From Lasiosphaeris hirsuta (Eukaryota > Ascomycota > Sordariomycetes > Sordariales > Lasiosphaeriaceae): a DNA stretch of 64,000 nt. The position numbers and the translations under genes were made by a program. Below, one piece after another: positions 23,568 to 34,991 of the stretch (within the stretch, counting starts at the first letter, position 1; each line of letters begins with the position of its first letter). Where the stretch lies: positions 4,836,001 to 4,900,000 of the forward strand of contig JAUKUA010000004.1 of the NCBI GenBank assembly GCA_030549175.1, read 5' to 3'. Under the pieces are notes generated by a model. The model made no database searches. It was not told where the DNA came from and saw nothing but the letters and a program-made list of their open reading frames with translations.

Positions 23568-24781
23568 ATGCGCTACCCGGTCTTGATATCTCTCGCCCTC
23601 GCGTCTTCGAGGACGCTCGCGGCCCAGGTGCAGAGGGCGCACTCGGCCGAGATCACCTGCTACGCACCCGATGGCGTTACCGTCGCACCCAACGACACAG
23701 TGGTGCCGTGCAACAACCTCGGCATCACGCAGTCCGGCGTGCACTCGAGCTGCTGCCAGCTCCTGGGAGACGAGAGCGACCGCGACCTCTGCGCCATCAC
23801 AGGGCTCTGCCTCACCAACGGCATCGTCCGCCGCGGATTCTGCACCGACCCGACGTGGAAGAGTCCGGCCTGTGTCAAGGTCTGCGACGACCCCATGGTA
23901 GGCCTCCCCTGCAACCCCTTTTTCCTATCGGACGCTAACCAGACCCCCTCCAGGCCGGCGGCTCGCGCAACAGCTTCGCCGAGATGACCTCGTGCACCGA
24001 CGGCACCTACTGCTGCGGGCGCAACAACCTGACGTGCTGCGGGACCACATGGGCTGTGAAACCGCCGACGCTACTCATGAACACCACCATCACCACAACA
24101 CCCTCCTCGACCAAAACAAACATCGCGCCCATCGCTGGGCTAGGCGGAGCCCTAGGCGCTGTAGTCCTCGGTGCGGCCGGCGCCATCCTCTACCTCCTAC
24201 GCCGCATCAAGACCCTACAAAAAACCCAACCCCCAAAGGATAACCAACCCCTCCTAACCGCCCGCCCCGGCAGCGGCAGCGGTGAGCCGCTCCGCTCCCT
24301 GTCCCGAACCCCCGGCACGGCCGGCAGCAGCCCGGGCACGACCCCGTCACACATGGCATCGCCCGCGAGCGGGGGCAACCCCGACATGGAGTTCGCGACG
24401 CTCAAGGCCATGTACGACAACGCGCTGCAGCAGCAGCAGCAGGTACATATGGGGCGGCAGTACCCGCGGCGCAGCCCGAGCCCGGGTGCGCACTTTAGCT
24501 ATCTGTACCGCGCGTCTGAGTTGGATGGCACGGCCACGGCGGTGGCGCCCGCCCGCCCGCCTAAAACGCCGAGTATCTACGAGGCGCCCGCGCACTCGGT
24601 CGAAAGTCCCAGGATGGGGAGTCCCAGGATGGGGAGTCCGAGGATGGGCAGTCCGGGGATGGGACAGGCGAGGCAGGGTCACCTGGATCCCGGGCAGCAG
24701 CCGGGCAGGTATCAGCATCTCGAGCCCGGCCCGAGCCCGGGGCAGCAGGGCGGGCGGAGGTACGGCGGGTCGATGTATTAG
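23568..24781 (+). CDS. Cys-rich single-pass cell-surface protein
   Basis: Exons 23568-23897 and 23954-24781 give 385 aa. A signal peptide (about residues 1-20, ending LAAQ) is followed by a Cys-rich ectodomain with CC pairs (HSSCCQLL, YCCGRNNLTCCG), a short Thr-rich stalk (NTTITTTPSS), one membrane helix (GLGGALGAVVLGAAGAILYL, about residues 195-215), basic stop-transfer residues, and a long low-complexity cytosolic tail. The tail contains a short Gln run and four near-identical 5-residue repeats (GSPRM/GSPGM) encoded by 15-bp units around 24606-24662. This layout is common in Pezizomycotina surface proteins and resembles wall-stress sensors in outline only. A signalling role is therefore a guess. 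It converges with the secreted gene at 25144-25689. Confidence 0.75.
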
Positions 24782-25143
24782 GGTTGGTTTTTTTTTGTTG
24801 GGGGGGGGGGGGGGGTTGTGGCATTTTCAAGCGTTTCTTTTGTTTGTATAACATTGCATTGGGGGCTGTCTCTTTGCATACACCGGAGTTGGGATTTGGG
24901 ACTGGGTCCTGGACGCATTGGGAAGGATGGGATACGGGATGGACATAAAACTGGCATAAACAGGCATGAGTTGTCATTATTACCTTTTATTTCTTTTTGA
25001 GGGGGTTTTTTGTTGTACATAATACAGCTGAAGCAATTCAAACATTGACCTTGAAGTTTTACTTTTCAACAGCGAACCACCCGTTCCAGTGGCGCTGATC
25101 CAATCTACCACCCGACATTCCACCCCTTCAACCCCCTCTCCTC
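24782..25143. terminator. convergent 3' region
   Basis: A 360-bp spacer between two converging genes, with a G tract (about 24800-24815) shortly after one stop codon. It probably holds both polyadenylation regions; no precise signal was assigned. Confidence 0.35.
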
Positions 25144-25689
25144 TCAGACACAAATCCCTCCACAATCAGCCCCACCCCTCTTGGGGTCACAATCATCCCT
25201 AGGATCCTCGATACACCTCCGTCCATCAGCACACCGAAACCCAGCAAACCCGCCACAAAAGACGGGCTTCACACAGATGCCCGGCGCGTCGCACGCCATG
25301 CCGCACCCGCCCGAGTACGGATCGTCGATGCAGATCTCGTCGTCGGCGCAGTTCCGCGGTTGGACGCGGAACCCGCCGCACGACGGGTACGTCGGTCTCG
25401 GCTGCTTGGTGGTTTTGGTGCTGAGGGTCGTCAGCGTCTTGGTCGGGGCCGCGGTCGCGGTGGTGATGGTGGTGATGGTGGTGATGGTAGTGATGGTAGT
25501 GGTGTTGTTCGACGCGGTGGCGACGCAGTAGCCCAGGCAGTTCTCGCCGCGTGTGCACGATGGGTCGCGCCGCTGGCAGATCTCGCCCGTCGGGCAGGGC
25601 GCGATCTTGAAGCCGCAGGGCCGGCGGTCGGATGCGGCGGCCGTGAGGGCCGCGAGGAGGGTTAGGAGGGCGGTGGGGAGGAGGTGCAT
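25144..25689 (-). CDS. secreted protein with three Cys-rich modules
   Basis: An intronless frame of 181 aa starts at ATG 25689. A signal peptide (residues 1-19, MHLLPTALLTLLAALTAAAS) is followed by three related modules with a C-G-x-C-x-D-P-x-C-x-C-V plan: CGFKIAPC...GYCV, CGGFRVQPRNC...GICV, and CGGFAGFRC...CGGICV. The second and third share IDDP/IEDP and end in ICV. Module 1 is separated from the rest by a Thr/Ile/Ala-rich linker built on repeated TTI, encoded by a trinucleotide repeat near 25458-25502; such linkers are usually O-glycosylated. Similar small modules occur in fungal secreted proteins and somewhat resemble protease-inhibitor folds, but I cannot assign a fold or target. Confidence 0.72.
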   Translation of the reverse strand: MHLLPTALLTLLAALTAAASDRRPCGFKIAPCPTGEICQRRDPSCTRGENCLGYCVATASNNTTTITTITTITTITTATAAPTKTLTTLSTKTTKQPRPTYPSCGGFRVQPRNCADDEICIDDPYSGGCGMACDAPGICVKPVFCGGFAGFRCADGRRCIEDPRDDCDPKRGGADCGGICV

Positions 25690-26474
25690 TTTGAGTTTGG
25701 ATGAGAGCTTTGGCGGGTGGTGGATCGCAAGTTGGATGGAGAGAGTTTGCTAGTTTATGTACGAGGTTCCCCGGTGTGGGACTGTTTACGAGATGCGACT
25801 CTCCATATCTTGGATGTCACTGTGAGGCAAACGAGACTCAGCTCGTCGTCGAGGTTGGTCCGGCTGAAATTGCACGTCGTTTCACTGCAATCTCGCTGTG
25901 CTAACCGTCGCGGAAGAATGTCTTGGTGTTCTGAAAGCAGCCGCGGCGGAGTCCTGGCCCGCCCCTGTTTTGGCGATCCCATCGTTTATTCCCATGCCAG
26001 TGGATGGCTGACCTATTTTTGGCATATTGCGCCAAGAATCGCCACGAGAAAGCGTCAACACCGGCCAAGGAAATCCGGGGAAGTGTAGTGCAAAATCTCC
26101 GTCGGGCCTTTCCAGGCCTTGTGCTGACCCGATTTTTATTGAATGGTACGTCTCAATAAGGTAAACCTTCTCAGTTCTGGCATGAGGTATAATGGGGTTG
26201 CATCCCGCAAAGTTTCTTCTGAGCCGACTGGTTTTCATTTTTACCATCAATCCCTTGGATTTGTGCGTAGGTGGCCTTGATTATCATGTCTGGCATCTTG
26301 ATATTATTACTGGATTGGGATTTCAGATTTGTGAAAGAATAACTCTGACACTCACACCATGTCTTTCTAGGCGCCAATACACGCTATTTGTACGAAAGCA
26401 TCATTTGGTTTTGGGTAATCCTTTTAAGATTGACCAGGATACTATTGAGACAGCTGTCATTGAATGTTGAAGGC
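25690..26474. other. intergenic, no gene seen
   Basis: About 0.8 kb. It includes the promoter of the secreted gene on its left; its right part may be unrecognisable 3' remains of the NLR pseudogene. Confidence 0.35.
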
Positions 26475-29077
26475 TCATTTCTCATTGCACATGAACGAAG
26501 CCCTTTGACAGTACAGCACATGAAATATCCTATCAGTGGGCAAGTGGGATTCCAATATCAGCCACCTTGCTTCCAAGATCTCCAGGATCCTACCAGCGTT
26601 GGATGGTGAGTGAAAGCATAAGAAATCCTCCAAAGTTGCAGTCCCGTCAACCTCGTTCAGAGACTCTGGCAGCTCCAGATCGTCTAGATCAATGCTATAA
26701 CTGCCGCTAAAAACTGAGGTCCGGCTGCAAAGATCGGCACCAAGTTGGATTTTTGGTCCCAAAACGGTGAGGCATCCTGGATCGTGGCGATGCCACACTG
26801 CGTGTGAGTCGCTGAACTGCATACAAGCCTCCACCGCTGCCCAGACAAGGGGAACAACACCGCAATCGTCCCGCTTTGTCCGGCTCTGCGTCACAACAAC
26901 CATCAGACACCCCCAAGCAGAATACTCGCCGTCATTGGGGAGTGGCGAAGCACCCTCAAGATCAAGGCTTTGTTCTAACAAGTCTTTCGTGGTTGACAGT
27001 ACAGAATCGGGCGTAATTCTGAGGTATTGTGGTTTTATTAAATTAAGAACTAAAGAGTATCCCTGTGAAATTCGCCATCAACGCCTCTGTCGCCCCAACG
27101 CCAGCCAGGACATTGGGGTCTCTCTCAATCTTCCACCTCACATAAGGGTGGTAATGTAGAAAAAGGGCGGAGTGAAATACAGACAAGAAAGTGGCAGGGT
27201 CAGTTCTATTAACGCTGCAGAATTTTGTCCATGAAACTTCCAGAAATTCGAGTGCAAACTCCCGTTGCCTGGAATACAAAACAGCTTCAAACTCGTCTAG
27301 GTATTCGAAATGCTTCGTTGTTGGCTGTTTCGCGCTTTTGGTAATGACTTCAAATATACTCTGAATCTCGTCGGTGAGGTGCGTGCGATCTCGAAAAGAC
27401 GCTTTGAGAAGCTTTAGAGCAGCAGTAAAAGTCTTCGTATAGGCTTCGACAAGGTCGAAGGCAGACAGATAAGTTCCCCAATTCTTGGAAAGAAACCTCT
27501 CTAGGAATTCAGCTATGGATCTGAGTAAACCTAAAGACCTCATCGTGGCCTTTGTGGTCCCCGGCCGCAGTGGGTTGACATTCCAACAGGCCTCGGTATC
27601 TCCCCGAGATTCGAGTCCGGGAAGTGCTGATTCTGTTCTGGACGGCCTCGGCAGATAGGGAAATGGACTCGCCGCACTGGAGGGCCTCGACAAGAGTTTT
27701 TAGGGTCAAAACAACCTAAAGGAACACGCCGTCGGCCTTCCCGATGACAGCTTGACGCAATTATTTGATGTCTGAGGAGCCGATGGTAGTTGTACCAGCA
27801 AAATTTTGTTCCCCACCAAAGGTTTGTCGAACCACCTCTTCAATGTCTGGTCTTGTGAGATCTTGTAGTCGGAGTCGCTGTCCAATGTCTAGCCGTGCCT
27901 GGAATATTGGTAGTTCTCGACTTGAAACGCGCATCTTTAGTCGGTCGGACGATTTGGCCCAGGCCAAAATGGTAGTGAGGAGGTCGGTATACGTTTTCAT
28001 CTCTTCTTCGAACTCGTCGAGGCCGTCGACGAAGAAGCAGAATTTGTAGCCGTCAAAGATTTCATCCACACGGTAAGCAGCCGCTGGAACGCACCAAGAA
28101 TGTCGTCATTCTCAATTGTTGAAGCTCGGGTGTCGTCCCAAGGCTCGAACTGTGACGGATCCCAGAGGTCGGGGAAAATATCAGGGATAGTATCTGATTG
28201 CTGAAGCGCGATGTGGCTCACCAGAGCCCGGATCAAACCCACAAGGTTCTTCATTTTCCTTCTGTGCTTGCAGAGAAACTTCATAAGAGTCGACTTCCCA
28301 GATCCAGGTTTTCCAGAGATGTGGAAGATACCGTCCCCATTCTCCAGCCAATCGTTGAAAGGTTTGACCAAATGTCGGCTGGATTCCAGTTGCTCAGAAT
28401 CGTTGTTGAAGAGCCATTCGAACGTGGTTTCAGCACCGTCGGCAACTTCCTGGTACCTGTCTGTCATGCTTTGGAAGGTAAAGCCATCCTGGATGGCCCG
28501 CTGGTTTGCCTTGTCCCGACTCTTCTCTAGCTTTTCCAGAAGCTCTTTAGACGTAGCTTTGACTCGTCCGGGGCAGCTTGGGCGGTCGCGCTATTGGGTG
28601 CTCATCAGAATTGGCGGACTCGGACTCCCCTAGTCATGGGCAAAAGACTTAGTATGAGACATGGAGTGATGTGCAGGTGAAGCTGCCCTCGACAAGTGTC
28701 CAGATTCTTCTGGAGCGTTGCAAATTCTTCCTTTGAGAAGACGAGCCTGACTGCCGCCTTGATGGCCGAGATATATCCGGTTGGCCGGCTTGACTTTGTT
28801 GAGTTTTTTTACGACCCGATTGGCTAGTAGCTGACAGTGATTCGAGAGTAGAACCAAAGCCTTCTGTTTGGATGAAGGGATTGTCGCTAGGTTTTGCGGT
28901 GACAGGATGTCGCGTGACATGTCCTGCATCGTGCGACACGTGTCCTCGAGGCTGTCATAGTCGTTAGTTAGCGCGGCCATCTGCCACCAAGGAGAAGAGC
29001 GTTGAGGAGAATTTATAGGTGAATTCCAGGAAGCTGATGGCGGCGCTCGCAACGCCAGCTGCGCTTGCTGGGTCCAT
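26475..29077 (-). pseudogene. broken NACHT-domain NLR gene
   Basis: The order of parts on the minus strand matches a Pezizomycotina NLR. The start MDPASAAGVASAAISFLEFT (ATG 29077) is the common N-terminal NLR module. It hits a TAA at about 28964, and the sequence resumes in another frame (TNDYDSLEDTCRTMQDMS) and changes again near 28800 to reach KEEFATLQKNLDTCRGQL. The NACHT Walker A (ISGKPGSGKSTLMKF) is near 28300 and Walker B (FFVDGLDEFEEE) near 28020, in a different frame from Walker A. A TAA lies at 27761-27763, and a TAG at 27716-27718 replaces the Trp of the conserved GVFLWV box. Helical C-terminal sequence continues to about 27050 and then dissolves into stops. Multiple independent lesions mean it cannot be one splice variant. 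Confidence 0.82.
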
Positions 29078-29388
29078 ATTGTCGCTGGGAGAAGGGGACG
29101 CGCTAGAGATGGGGGAACAAGAGGCCTGTGTTTCACTTTGAGCTGCGAGGGGGAGATGGAGTATCAACTTCGCGTAACTTTGTGCGACGAAGGCCTCATG
29201 GACTCTGCTGTTACTGCCTGAAGCGGGGAGGAGCTGCAGTACCTCACCCAATATCTTCTCGGCGGTGTCACGTGGGACGAACCACACGATACTTGGACTG
29301 AATATGTTCGAGGTGGCTGAATGGCCAAGTTTGAAAAGGTGGCTTTTCTTAGGCACTGTAATATGTGGAAAACCCAGTGTTGTCTTAA
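29078..29388. other. short intergenic spacer
   Basis: About 310 bp between the NLR pseudogene start and the 3' end of the next minus-strand gene. Nothing recognisable. Confidence 0.35.
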
Positions 29389-31105
29389 TTACCTCTGCCT
29401 CTTGACAACAAACGCCCCCCTCTCAATCGTATTCACCAAGATAAACCCACTCTTAAAAAAGGGGTAATGACTCCACGTCCCCAGAAAATCAATCGACCCA
29501 CCATTCGGCTCGCCATCATCCTCAGGGTAGATATCGAAGAACCCGACCTCCTTCACGCGCGCGCCCGTGGGGTCCCGCGGCAGGCTCGAGACGTCGAGGA
29601 TGCGCAGCCCCGCGCCGTAGTGGCTCTGGTACGCGATGCCATCGATGACAAACTGGTTGTGGTCGATGCCGTACGCCGCGCTACGGTACAGGCCCGTCTG
29701 CTTGGGACTCTCCAGCGACCGGATGTCCCAGATGTACGTGATCGGGTACCCGCTCGCCGCCGGCCCCGCCCCGCGCACCTCGTCTAGCTCGTCATCAAGG
29801 AGGAGGAATTCTTGCCATTGCGTGTTGGTCACCCAGCCTTGGTGGGTGTCTGGGGTTTGGGTTAGATTCTCTCTTTTTTTTTTCTTTCTTTCTTTTCTGT
29901 TATTTTGTAGTTAGGGGAGGGAGGAGGCTTACAGCTTGCGCCTTCGTAGCTTGTGCGGGAGATGATGGTGGTGCTATTCTTGTCCGTGACGTCGTATCTG
30001 TCGCCGGGTTAGCCCTTTTCTGGTTTGTTTTCTAGTTTGTTAAGTTGCTCAAAATGTAGAACACGAGGACTTACATGGTGAGTGTCTCCTCGTTGTAACC
30101 ATAGCAGATCTCTTTGCCATAATACTTGGTGTCTGGCCCTCGGTAGACTAAACACTGGGCGTCGTGCACATAGCCATCGCCGGCGGCACAGCCCAGCGTG
30201 GTAGGCTTGCTTGGGTCCTTGAGATCGAAGAAGATGAGTCCGGACGCGCAAGCCGAAGAGCGTGGTTGAGCTCCGACGGCCACGCCGAATTGTTTCTCTT
30301 CGTTGACCAAAACATTGTGCGTCCGGCCAGCTGGGAGATCATTCCAGAAGCCCGTGACATCTGTTTCTGTCGAGAATGTGACGGGGTTCTTGGCGTCGAC
30401 CTTCAAGAGCTGAAGTGAACCGTGTTAGTGGCTTACTTGGTCTGCAGCGTCGGCAGCACGCACCTTGCTCATATCAAAGATCTGCACGCCATGGTTGACA
30501 GCCTCGCTGCCAATGACAATGTAGTGCTTGTAGCCACGGATCTCGCGCCAAATCGACGGCTCTGCCGCAGCCGACTGCGGCAGCCTCCCAAGGTAGACAA
30601 GCTTGCCCTTGTGTGTGACCTCGGCAAAGGCGGCGCCATCGGCCTGCGCGACGACGACAAACTCGCGGCCACCGGGGCTGGTCCACCCCCAGGAGGAAGA
30701 GCCCCGACCCGTCGTGCTACCGAGGTCGGCGTGGCTGGCAAAGTCGTAAAAGTCTACCTTGTTGCAGCGGAACGTGTTCAACGGGTCCCCCGGCACCACC
30801 TTAGCGAGACCGTCCTGGCAGCGGACAAAGTCGCCGCGGTGGGGGTTGCTCTTCCACTTCCGCGAGTCGTAGGCGCCATTTTTGTTCTGGCGGTCCCATG
30901 AGGTCTGCTATGTGGTCAGATGACGTTGTTAGTTAGTGTCTAAGGGGGGGGAGAAACACACCATCTTCTTGCTCATCAACTCATCGTGGACGGCGCCACT
31001 ATCGTAGACTTGCGATATCGAGGCATCTGGCTTGAGCTCCCTTCCCGAGACTCCAGGGGTGAGGAGTGCCGTTAGGGCAATAGTGGCTAGCTGGAGTGCC
31101 TTCAT
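29389..31105 (-). CDS. secreted LVIVD-repeat / choice-of-anchor-B protein
   Basis: Exons on the minus strand are 31105-30962, 30904-30464, 30409-30075, 29997-29933 and 29849-29389, giving 481 aa. A signal peptide (MKALQLATIALTALLTPGVS) is followed by a short propeptide-like segment and an all-beta region of LVIVD-type repeats (GVQIFDMSKV, GLIFFDLKDPSKP, AGLRILDVSSLP). The last repeat sits in the box DHNQFVIDGIAYQSHYGAG, a hallmark of choice-of-anchor-B proteins. A TFRCNKVDFYDF block marks the start of the propeller. These proteins occur in bacteria and fungi and lack an established activity; an extracellular or wall location is inferred. Exon 2 could start three bases earlier. The predicted intron between exons 4 and 5 contains a long T/C tract. 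Confidence 0.8.
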
Positions 31106-32327
31106 TTCGTGTACCAGTTACTTGTAGATCACTGACCAGAATCGACTTGAAAGGAGCTCGAGAGACGCAGGACATGTAGTCTCTTCATTCACAGCGCCGA
31201 ATCGGAAGCTCTCATTTTATACGTCCCGTCTCCATCATTGCCTGCTAGTGATTCCGCAACGAAAACCCGTCCCGCGCCATGACTCCTGGACTGCCAAGAC
31301 GCAAGGCCATTTGTTGTTGAATGGAGAAGGTAACTGTTTCCTGCGGAGACAGAGCCTACGCGCCAGGCTGTCAGAGTCGCAACGGGCGATGCGTAACTGC
31401 CTGCTATGCGATTTCGCGATCGCACGCGTGGCTCTTCCTCCTTCCTAATCAAGGAGAACCATCCTCGACGCCAAGGAGGATGGTGCCAGCATGCCCAAGC
31501 TCACCGGCCGGCAATTGCATGCACGGTAAATTGTCTTCTGACCACCCCCAACGCCGGAAATCACCTTGGTGCAATATGCCGTCGCCGATTTGCAACTCGC
31601 CTATCTTAGTCCAGGTCAGACATGGAACATGGCAAGCGTACCCACGAAGGGAGAGACGAAGCGTGGAGAAACTGACTGTAAGCCTGATATTGTTTTTGCG
31701 CAAAGATCTTCTGAGATTGAGCTCTACAGTCCAAACCCACGGGCCGCCCCTAAGCAAGGCATAATCCCCGGTCTGATGGCGGCACAGACACGTCGGAAAT
31801 TTACTGGCGTTGCAGTCCTGTTGGTCGCCACCTGAGCGTGACCATTAAAGTCTGGCGCGGGGTACCCAATTGTAGCGAGTTGGGACGTGACACAACGACT
31901 CATATCTTGGCAGCCAGGATCAACCCGTCTACCGTATGTGTTCTTCACCTGCTTAGAAAAGGGTTTGAGGGGTTAGTCAAGAGGTGATGTGATCGCAGGA
32001 GTATGCATGTCTGGGGAGTGTTGGGTGTTAATATTAGCAAGGAAAAGCCTAGGCCAGGCATCTTGGGCCGAGGAAGACAAGTGCGCCCTATCAAGACAGA
32101 AATTGAAGGATTTCTAGCTGACACTAAAAAAGTGCGCATCTTAGGTAGCTGTCTCAATTGTCCTCGGCGGCCTTGGTTCTGTTGCCGGGCTATAGCTACC
32201 TTACGGAGCTCGTTTGCGGCCTTGACAAACTGGTCGCTGGGTCGGGCCGTTCACCTCGGGTATTTTTATCCACGGTCGTCTGAGATGGAAAGCGGAAGAT
32301 AGAGAAGGTGGTGCTGATAATCAAGCG
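31106..32327. other. intergenic, no gene seen
   Basis: About 1.2 kb containing the promoter of the LVIVD gene on its left. ORFs in it overlap on both strands without recognisable content. Confidence 0.4.
31213..31222 (-). promoter_or_regulatory. TATA-like element of the LVIVD gene
   Basis: GTATAAAATG on the minus strand, about 110 bp upstream of the ATG at 31105. Confidence 0.4.
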
Positions 32328-33278
32328 CTATGTATCTTGCCCAAGAGGCCAGTCTCTCTCTGGGTCTTTAAGCTCCTGGAAGACTCCCATGAATGCTCGG
32401 TACATCCGTTCTAAAAGACCTGTTAAGCCGAGCTCCCCTGTGCCGCCCCTAGAATTAACCATGGCAATTACGCCTTTCAGATGCTCCCTAGCAATAGCGT
32501 GCTCACCCGAAGTCACCTAGATGAGAAATGATCAGTCACCCATTCGTGCCATGAGCTCTGGAAAGACATTACCTCGTCCACCGCAAGGGCAAGTGCTTTA
32601 GCAATAGTCATGATATTGACGGGGGCAGAAGCGTCATCCATTTCTTGCCGTAGCGTCTGAAGACATATTTGCTTATACTGCAGAGCCAATTGCATGACGG
32701 CGAGGTTGCCTGGCTGGGCATGCAGAATATAGCGGCATGTACTCAAGAGGATAGCGCCGACCATTAGCGCGTCATCTGTGATGGCGAGACCGACCCATTC
32801 TCGAAGCAGCTGGGTCTTGTGGTCTCCTGGATGGTCGAACAGGCCGCAGTGGCCAACAGTGAAAGGCACGACTACGTGAATATCTGTGACCGGAGCAATG
32901 TCAGCAAAGGGGCAAGTAGGTTGTTGATTTTGAGGGGGATCATCTCCCATGCTTTGGTGGGAGGAACACAGCTAGGATGGACATACAGTTATTGAATAGG
33001 AAATATTCCACCGAAGAGAGCGGTCTTGCCGAGGATGAAAACGGGTCTTTGTCACTGTTAAGTGGCTGGCTCAGAGGGCTCAAGACAGCTTCCTCGGATG
33101 CAGTGAGCCCCTCGCTAACCGGGACACCGGCTATCTCTTTTCTGTACTTTTCCGCTCTCTCGCGTCTCCTCTGGGCGTGTGCCTGGCGAAAGGCATGGGA
33201 ATAGGCCAATTTCTTGGGCTTGGATGGAGGGGCTTCTGTCGGATTTGAGACGGCAACAAAGTGGAACTGGCGGGCCAT
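32328..33278 (-). CDS. fungal transcription-factor-like protein without zinc cluster
   Basis: Exons 33278-32987, 32883-32573 and 32516-32328 give 263 aa. The N-terminus (FHFVAVSNP, then KKLAYSHAFRQAHAQRRRER) and the C-terminal GEHAIAREHLKGVIAMVNSR box match a common family of short Pezizomycotina proteins related to the regulatory half of Zn2Cys6 factors (DUF3468-like). No Cys6 zinc cluster is encoded; the basic RRRERAEKYRK stretch is the only candidate for nucleic-acid contact. The start is the first ATG, since the frame upstream has only GTG. It is divergent to a reductase gene at 33792, and the shared spacer contains a 50-bp direct repeat, so co-regulation or regulation of that gene is possible but unproven. 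Confidence 0.7.
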
Positions 33279-33395
33279 ACTTGAAGCCTGACAGGGGAGA
33301 GGTCCAGATGGCACTCGGTGTCAGTGAGGCGATACCGAGTTGCGGAGGATGGAGGTTTTCCGGTCGCGAAAATCTCTCGGACACCCGAAGCGCAT

Positions 33396-33445
33396 TTGTC
33401 AGACGCCTGTTCCTGCCAAGACAAAGGATTTCCCGATCGGGACAT
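33396..33445. repeat. direct repeat copy 1 (50 bp)
   Basis: Begins TTGTCAGACGCCTG and ends CCCGATCGGGACAT. It aligns without gaps to 33516-33565, with eight mismatches. Confidence 0.8.
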
Positions 33446-33515
33446 TGTTATGTAGATTTTGGCGATGTCGGGTCAAGGCCTCTGCCCCGCTCATAGGGTG
33501 AAAGTCTGTCAAAAC

Positions 33516-33565
33516 TTGTCAGATGGCGGTCCCTGCCCAGACAAAGGATTGCCTGATCGGGATAT
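33516..33565. repeat. direct repeat copy 2 (50 bp)
   Basis: Begins TTGTCAGATGGCGG and ends CCTGATCGGGATAT. It starts exactly 120 bp after copy 1. Identity drops to background on both sides. Confidence 0.8.
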
Positions 33566-33791
33566 GACAAGGTACTATCCAGGGCTCCAAAAGCACCTCT
33601 GGCCCAACATCCACGTTATTCCTGACGAGTATCAGAGCCGGGTTCGAGCAGATAGAGGTTATTGATAACTTATCAGACAGTATATAAGGACCTAATTCAG
33701 GGCTTTGATTCAAGACCAACGTCTACCCGTTACTATCTTCTACTCTTCACGTCCATCGAACCCACCGAAGAATCAGGTCTCTTACAACACC

Positions 33792-34924
33792 ATGTCCTCT
33801 TTGACCATGTCGATTCCTCCCGGCTCCTGGATCCTGGTGACTGGTGCTAACGGCTTCCTCGCATCCCATATTTGCCTTCAATTCCTAGAAAGGGGTTTCA
33901 AGGTTCGAGGTACGGTCCGTGTTCCAGCTGAATCTTTGTGGCTCTTGGAAGGCCGATTCAAGCCATATGTCGACATTGGCGCCATCGAGCTCGTCTCCGC
34001 CCTTCATCTCGGTGCTGATGGCGCCTACGACGAGGCAATCAAAGGCGCTGCTGCTATCATCCACACCGCCTACGTTACGAACATCGTGCCCGATCCAAAC
34101 GACGTCATCACCCCTACGGTAGCCGGCATTCGGTCCATCATGAATGCGGCCATCCAAGAGCCTTCGGTGAAGGAGGTCGTGTTTACCAGCAGTGCCCTTG
34201 CTGCCTCGCCACTTGCTCGTGGTGTTGACAATGGCATCATCGGGCGAGACTCGTGGAATGATGCTGTCCTGGAAGCTGCATGGGCGCCACCTCCATATGG
34301 CATGTCTCATGCCATGGCCAACTACCCTGCCAGTAAGGTAGCGGCTGAGAAGGAAGTCTGGGAGTTTGTCAAGGAAAATGACCTCCACTTCAACGTCAAT
34401 GTCGTGTCCCCCGCGGGCATGACCGGAGAGCCCCTCAGCAAGAAACACATTGAAGGGCAGGCCAATTGGGTGGTCCACGCCTACAGAAGCAACAAAGCGG
34501 TAATGGACTCATTGCAAGCCTGTGAGAACTGCTCCTCCTGTTACCCACTAAGCTTCGGCTGAGCCGTGACCTGACTCTTGCAAAAAACCCCCCCCCCCCA
34601 AAAATAGCTTTCTACGGCGATGTAAAAGACGTGGCATTGATCCACGTGGCAGCCGTCCTAGATCCCGAGGTCAAGAACGCACGACTCCAATCTTGGGGGC
34701 ATAGTGCTCACTGGAATGAGATTCTCTCTATACTGCGCAGGCTTCGTCCGCAAAAGGAGTTTGTTGATGACTATTCTGACCCGCATCATCTAAAGGTATC
34801 AGTCGATCAAACAGAATCCGTCGCGCTTCTAAAGAAGTGGTCCGACAAGCCAGGCAAGAATGGATGGGCGTCTTTGGAGGATAGCATCTTTGAAAACATC
34901 ACAAGTCCATACCTGGAGGGCTGA
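33792..34924 (+). CDS. NAD(P)-dependent reductase, extended SDR family (aldehyde/ketoreductase type)
   Basis: Exons 33792-34521 and 34608-34924 give 348 aa. The Rossmann motif TGANGFLASH (residues ~17-26) and the active-site YPASKVAAEK (Y and K about residues 177 and 181) place it with fungal 3-beta-HSD/dihydroflavonol-reductase-like enzymes, such as aldehyde reductase II and GRE2-type methylglyoxal reductases. The catalytic Ser region is FTSSALAASP. The second exon carries the family's C-terminal half (DVKDVALIHVAAVLDPE). The intron has a C tract then A tract directly before its ATAG acceptor. Substrate unknown. The protein is cytosolic by absence of a signal. It is divergent from the regulator-like gene. 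Confidence 0.83.
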
Positions 34925-34991
34925 GAAGACAACCACATTCAGTGGCACTCTTTCAGTCCGCATTCCTAGCTTAGTAGAATCCGAGCAGCAT

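Larger units (their letters stand above)
33279..33791. promoter_or_regulatory. divergent promoter with 50-bp direct repeat
   Basis: The spacer carries two copies of a 50-bp element and, 105 bp before the reductase ATG, a TATATAAG box (33681-33688). Each repeat copy contains an ACAAAGGATT core and a CGATCGGG or TGATCGGG motif. In copy 1 this forms the palindrome CCCGATCGGG. Confidence 0.6.

Noticed and set aside
25440..25510. GGTGAT/GGTAGT trinucleotide array as a CRISPR-like or regulatory repeat
   Set aside because: It encodes the Thr/Ile linker of the secreted protein.
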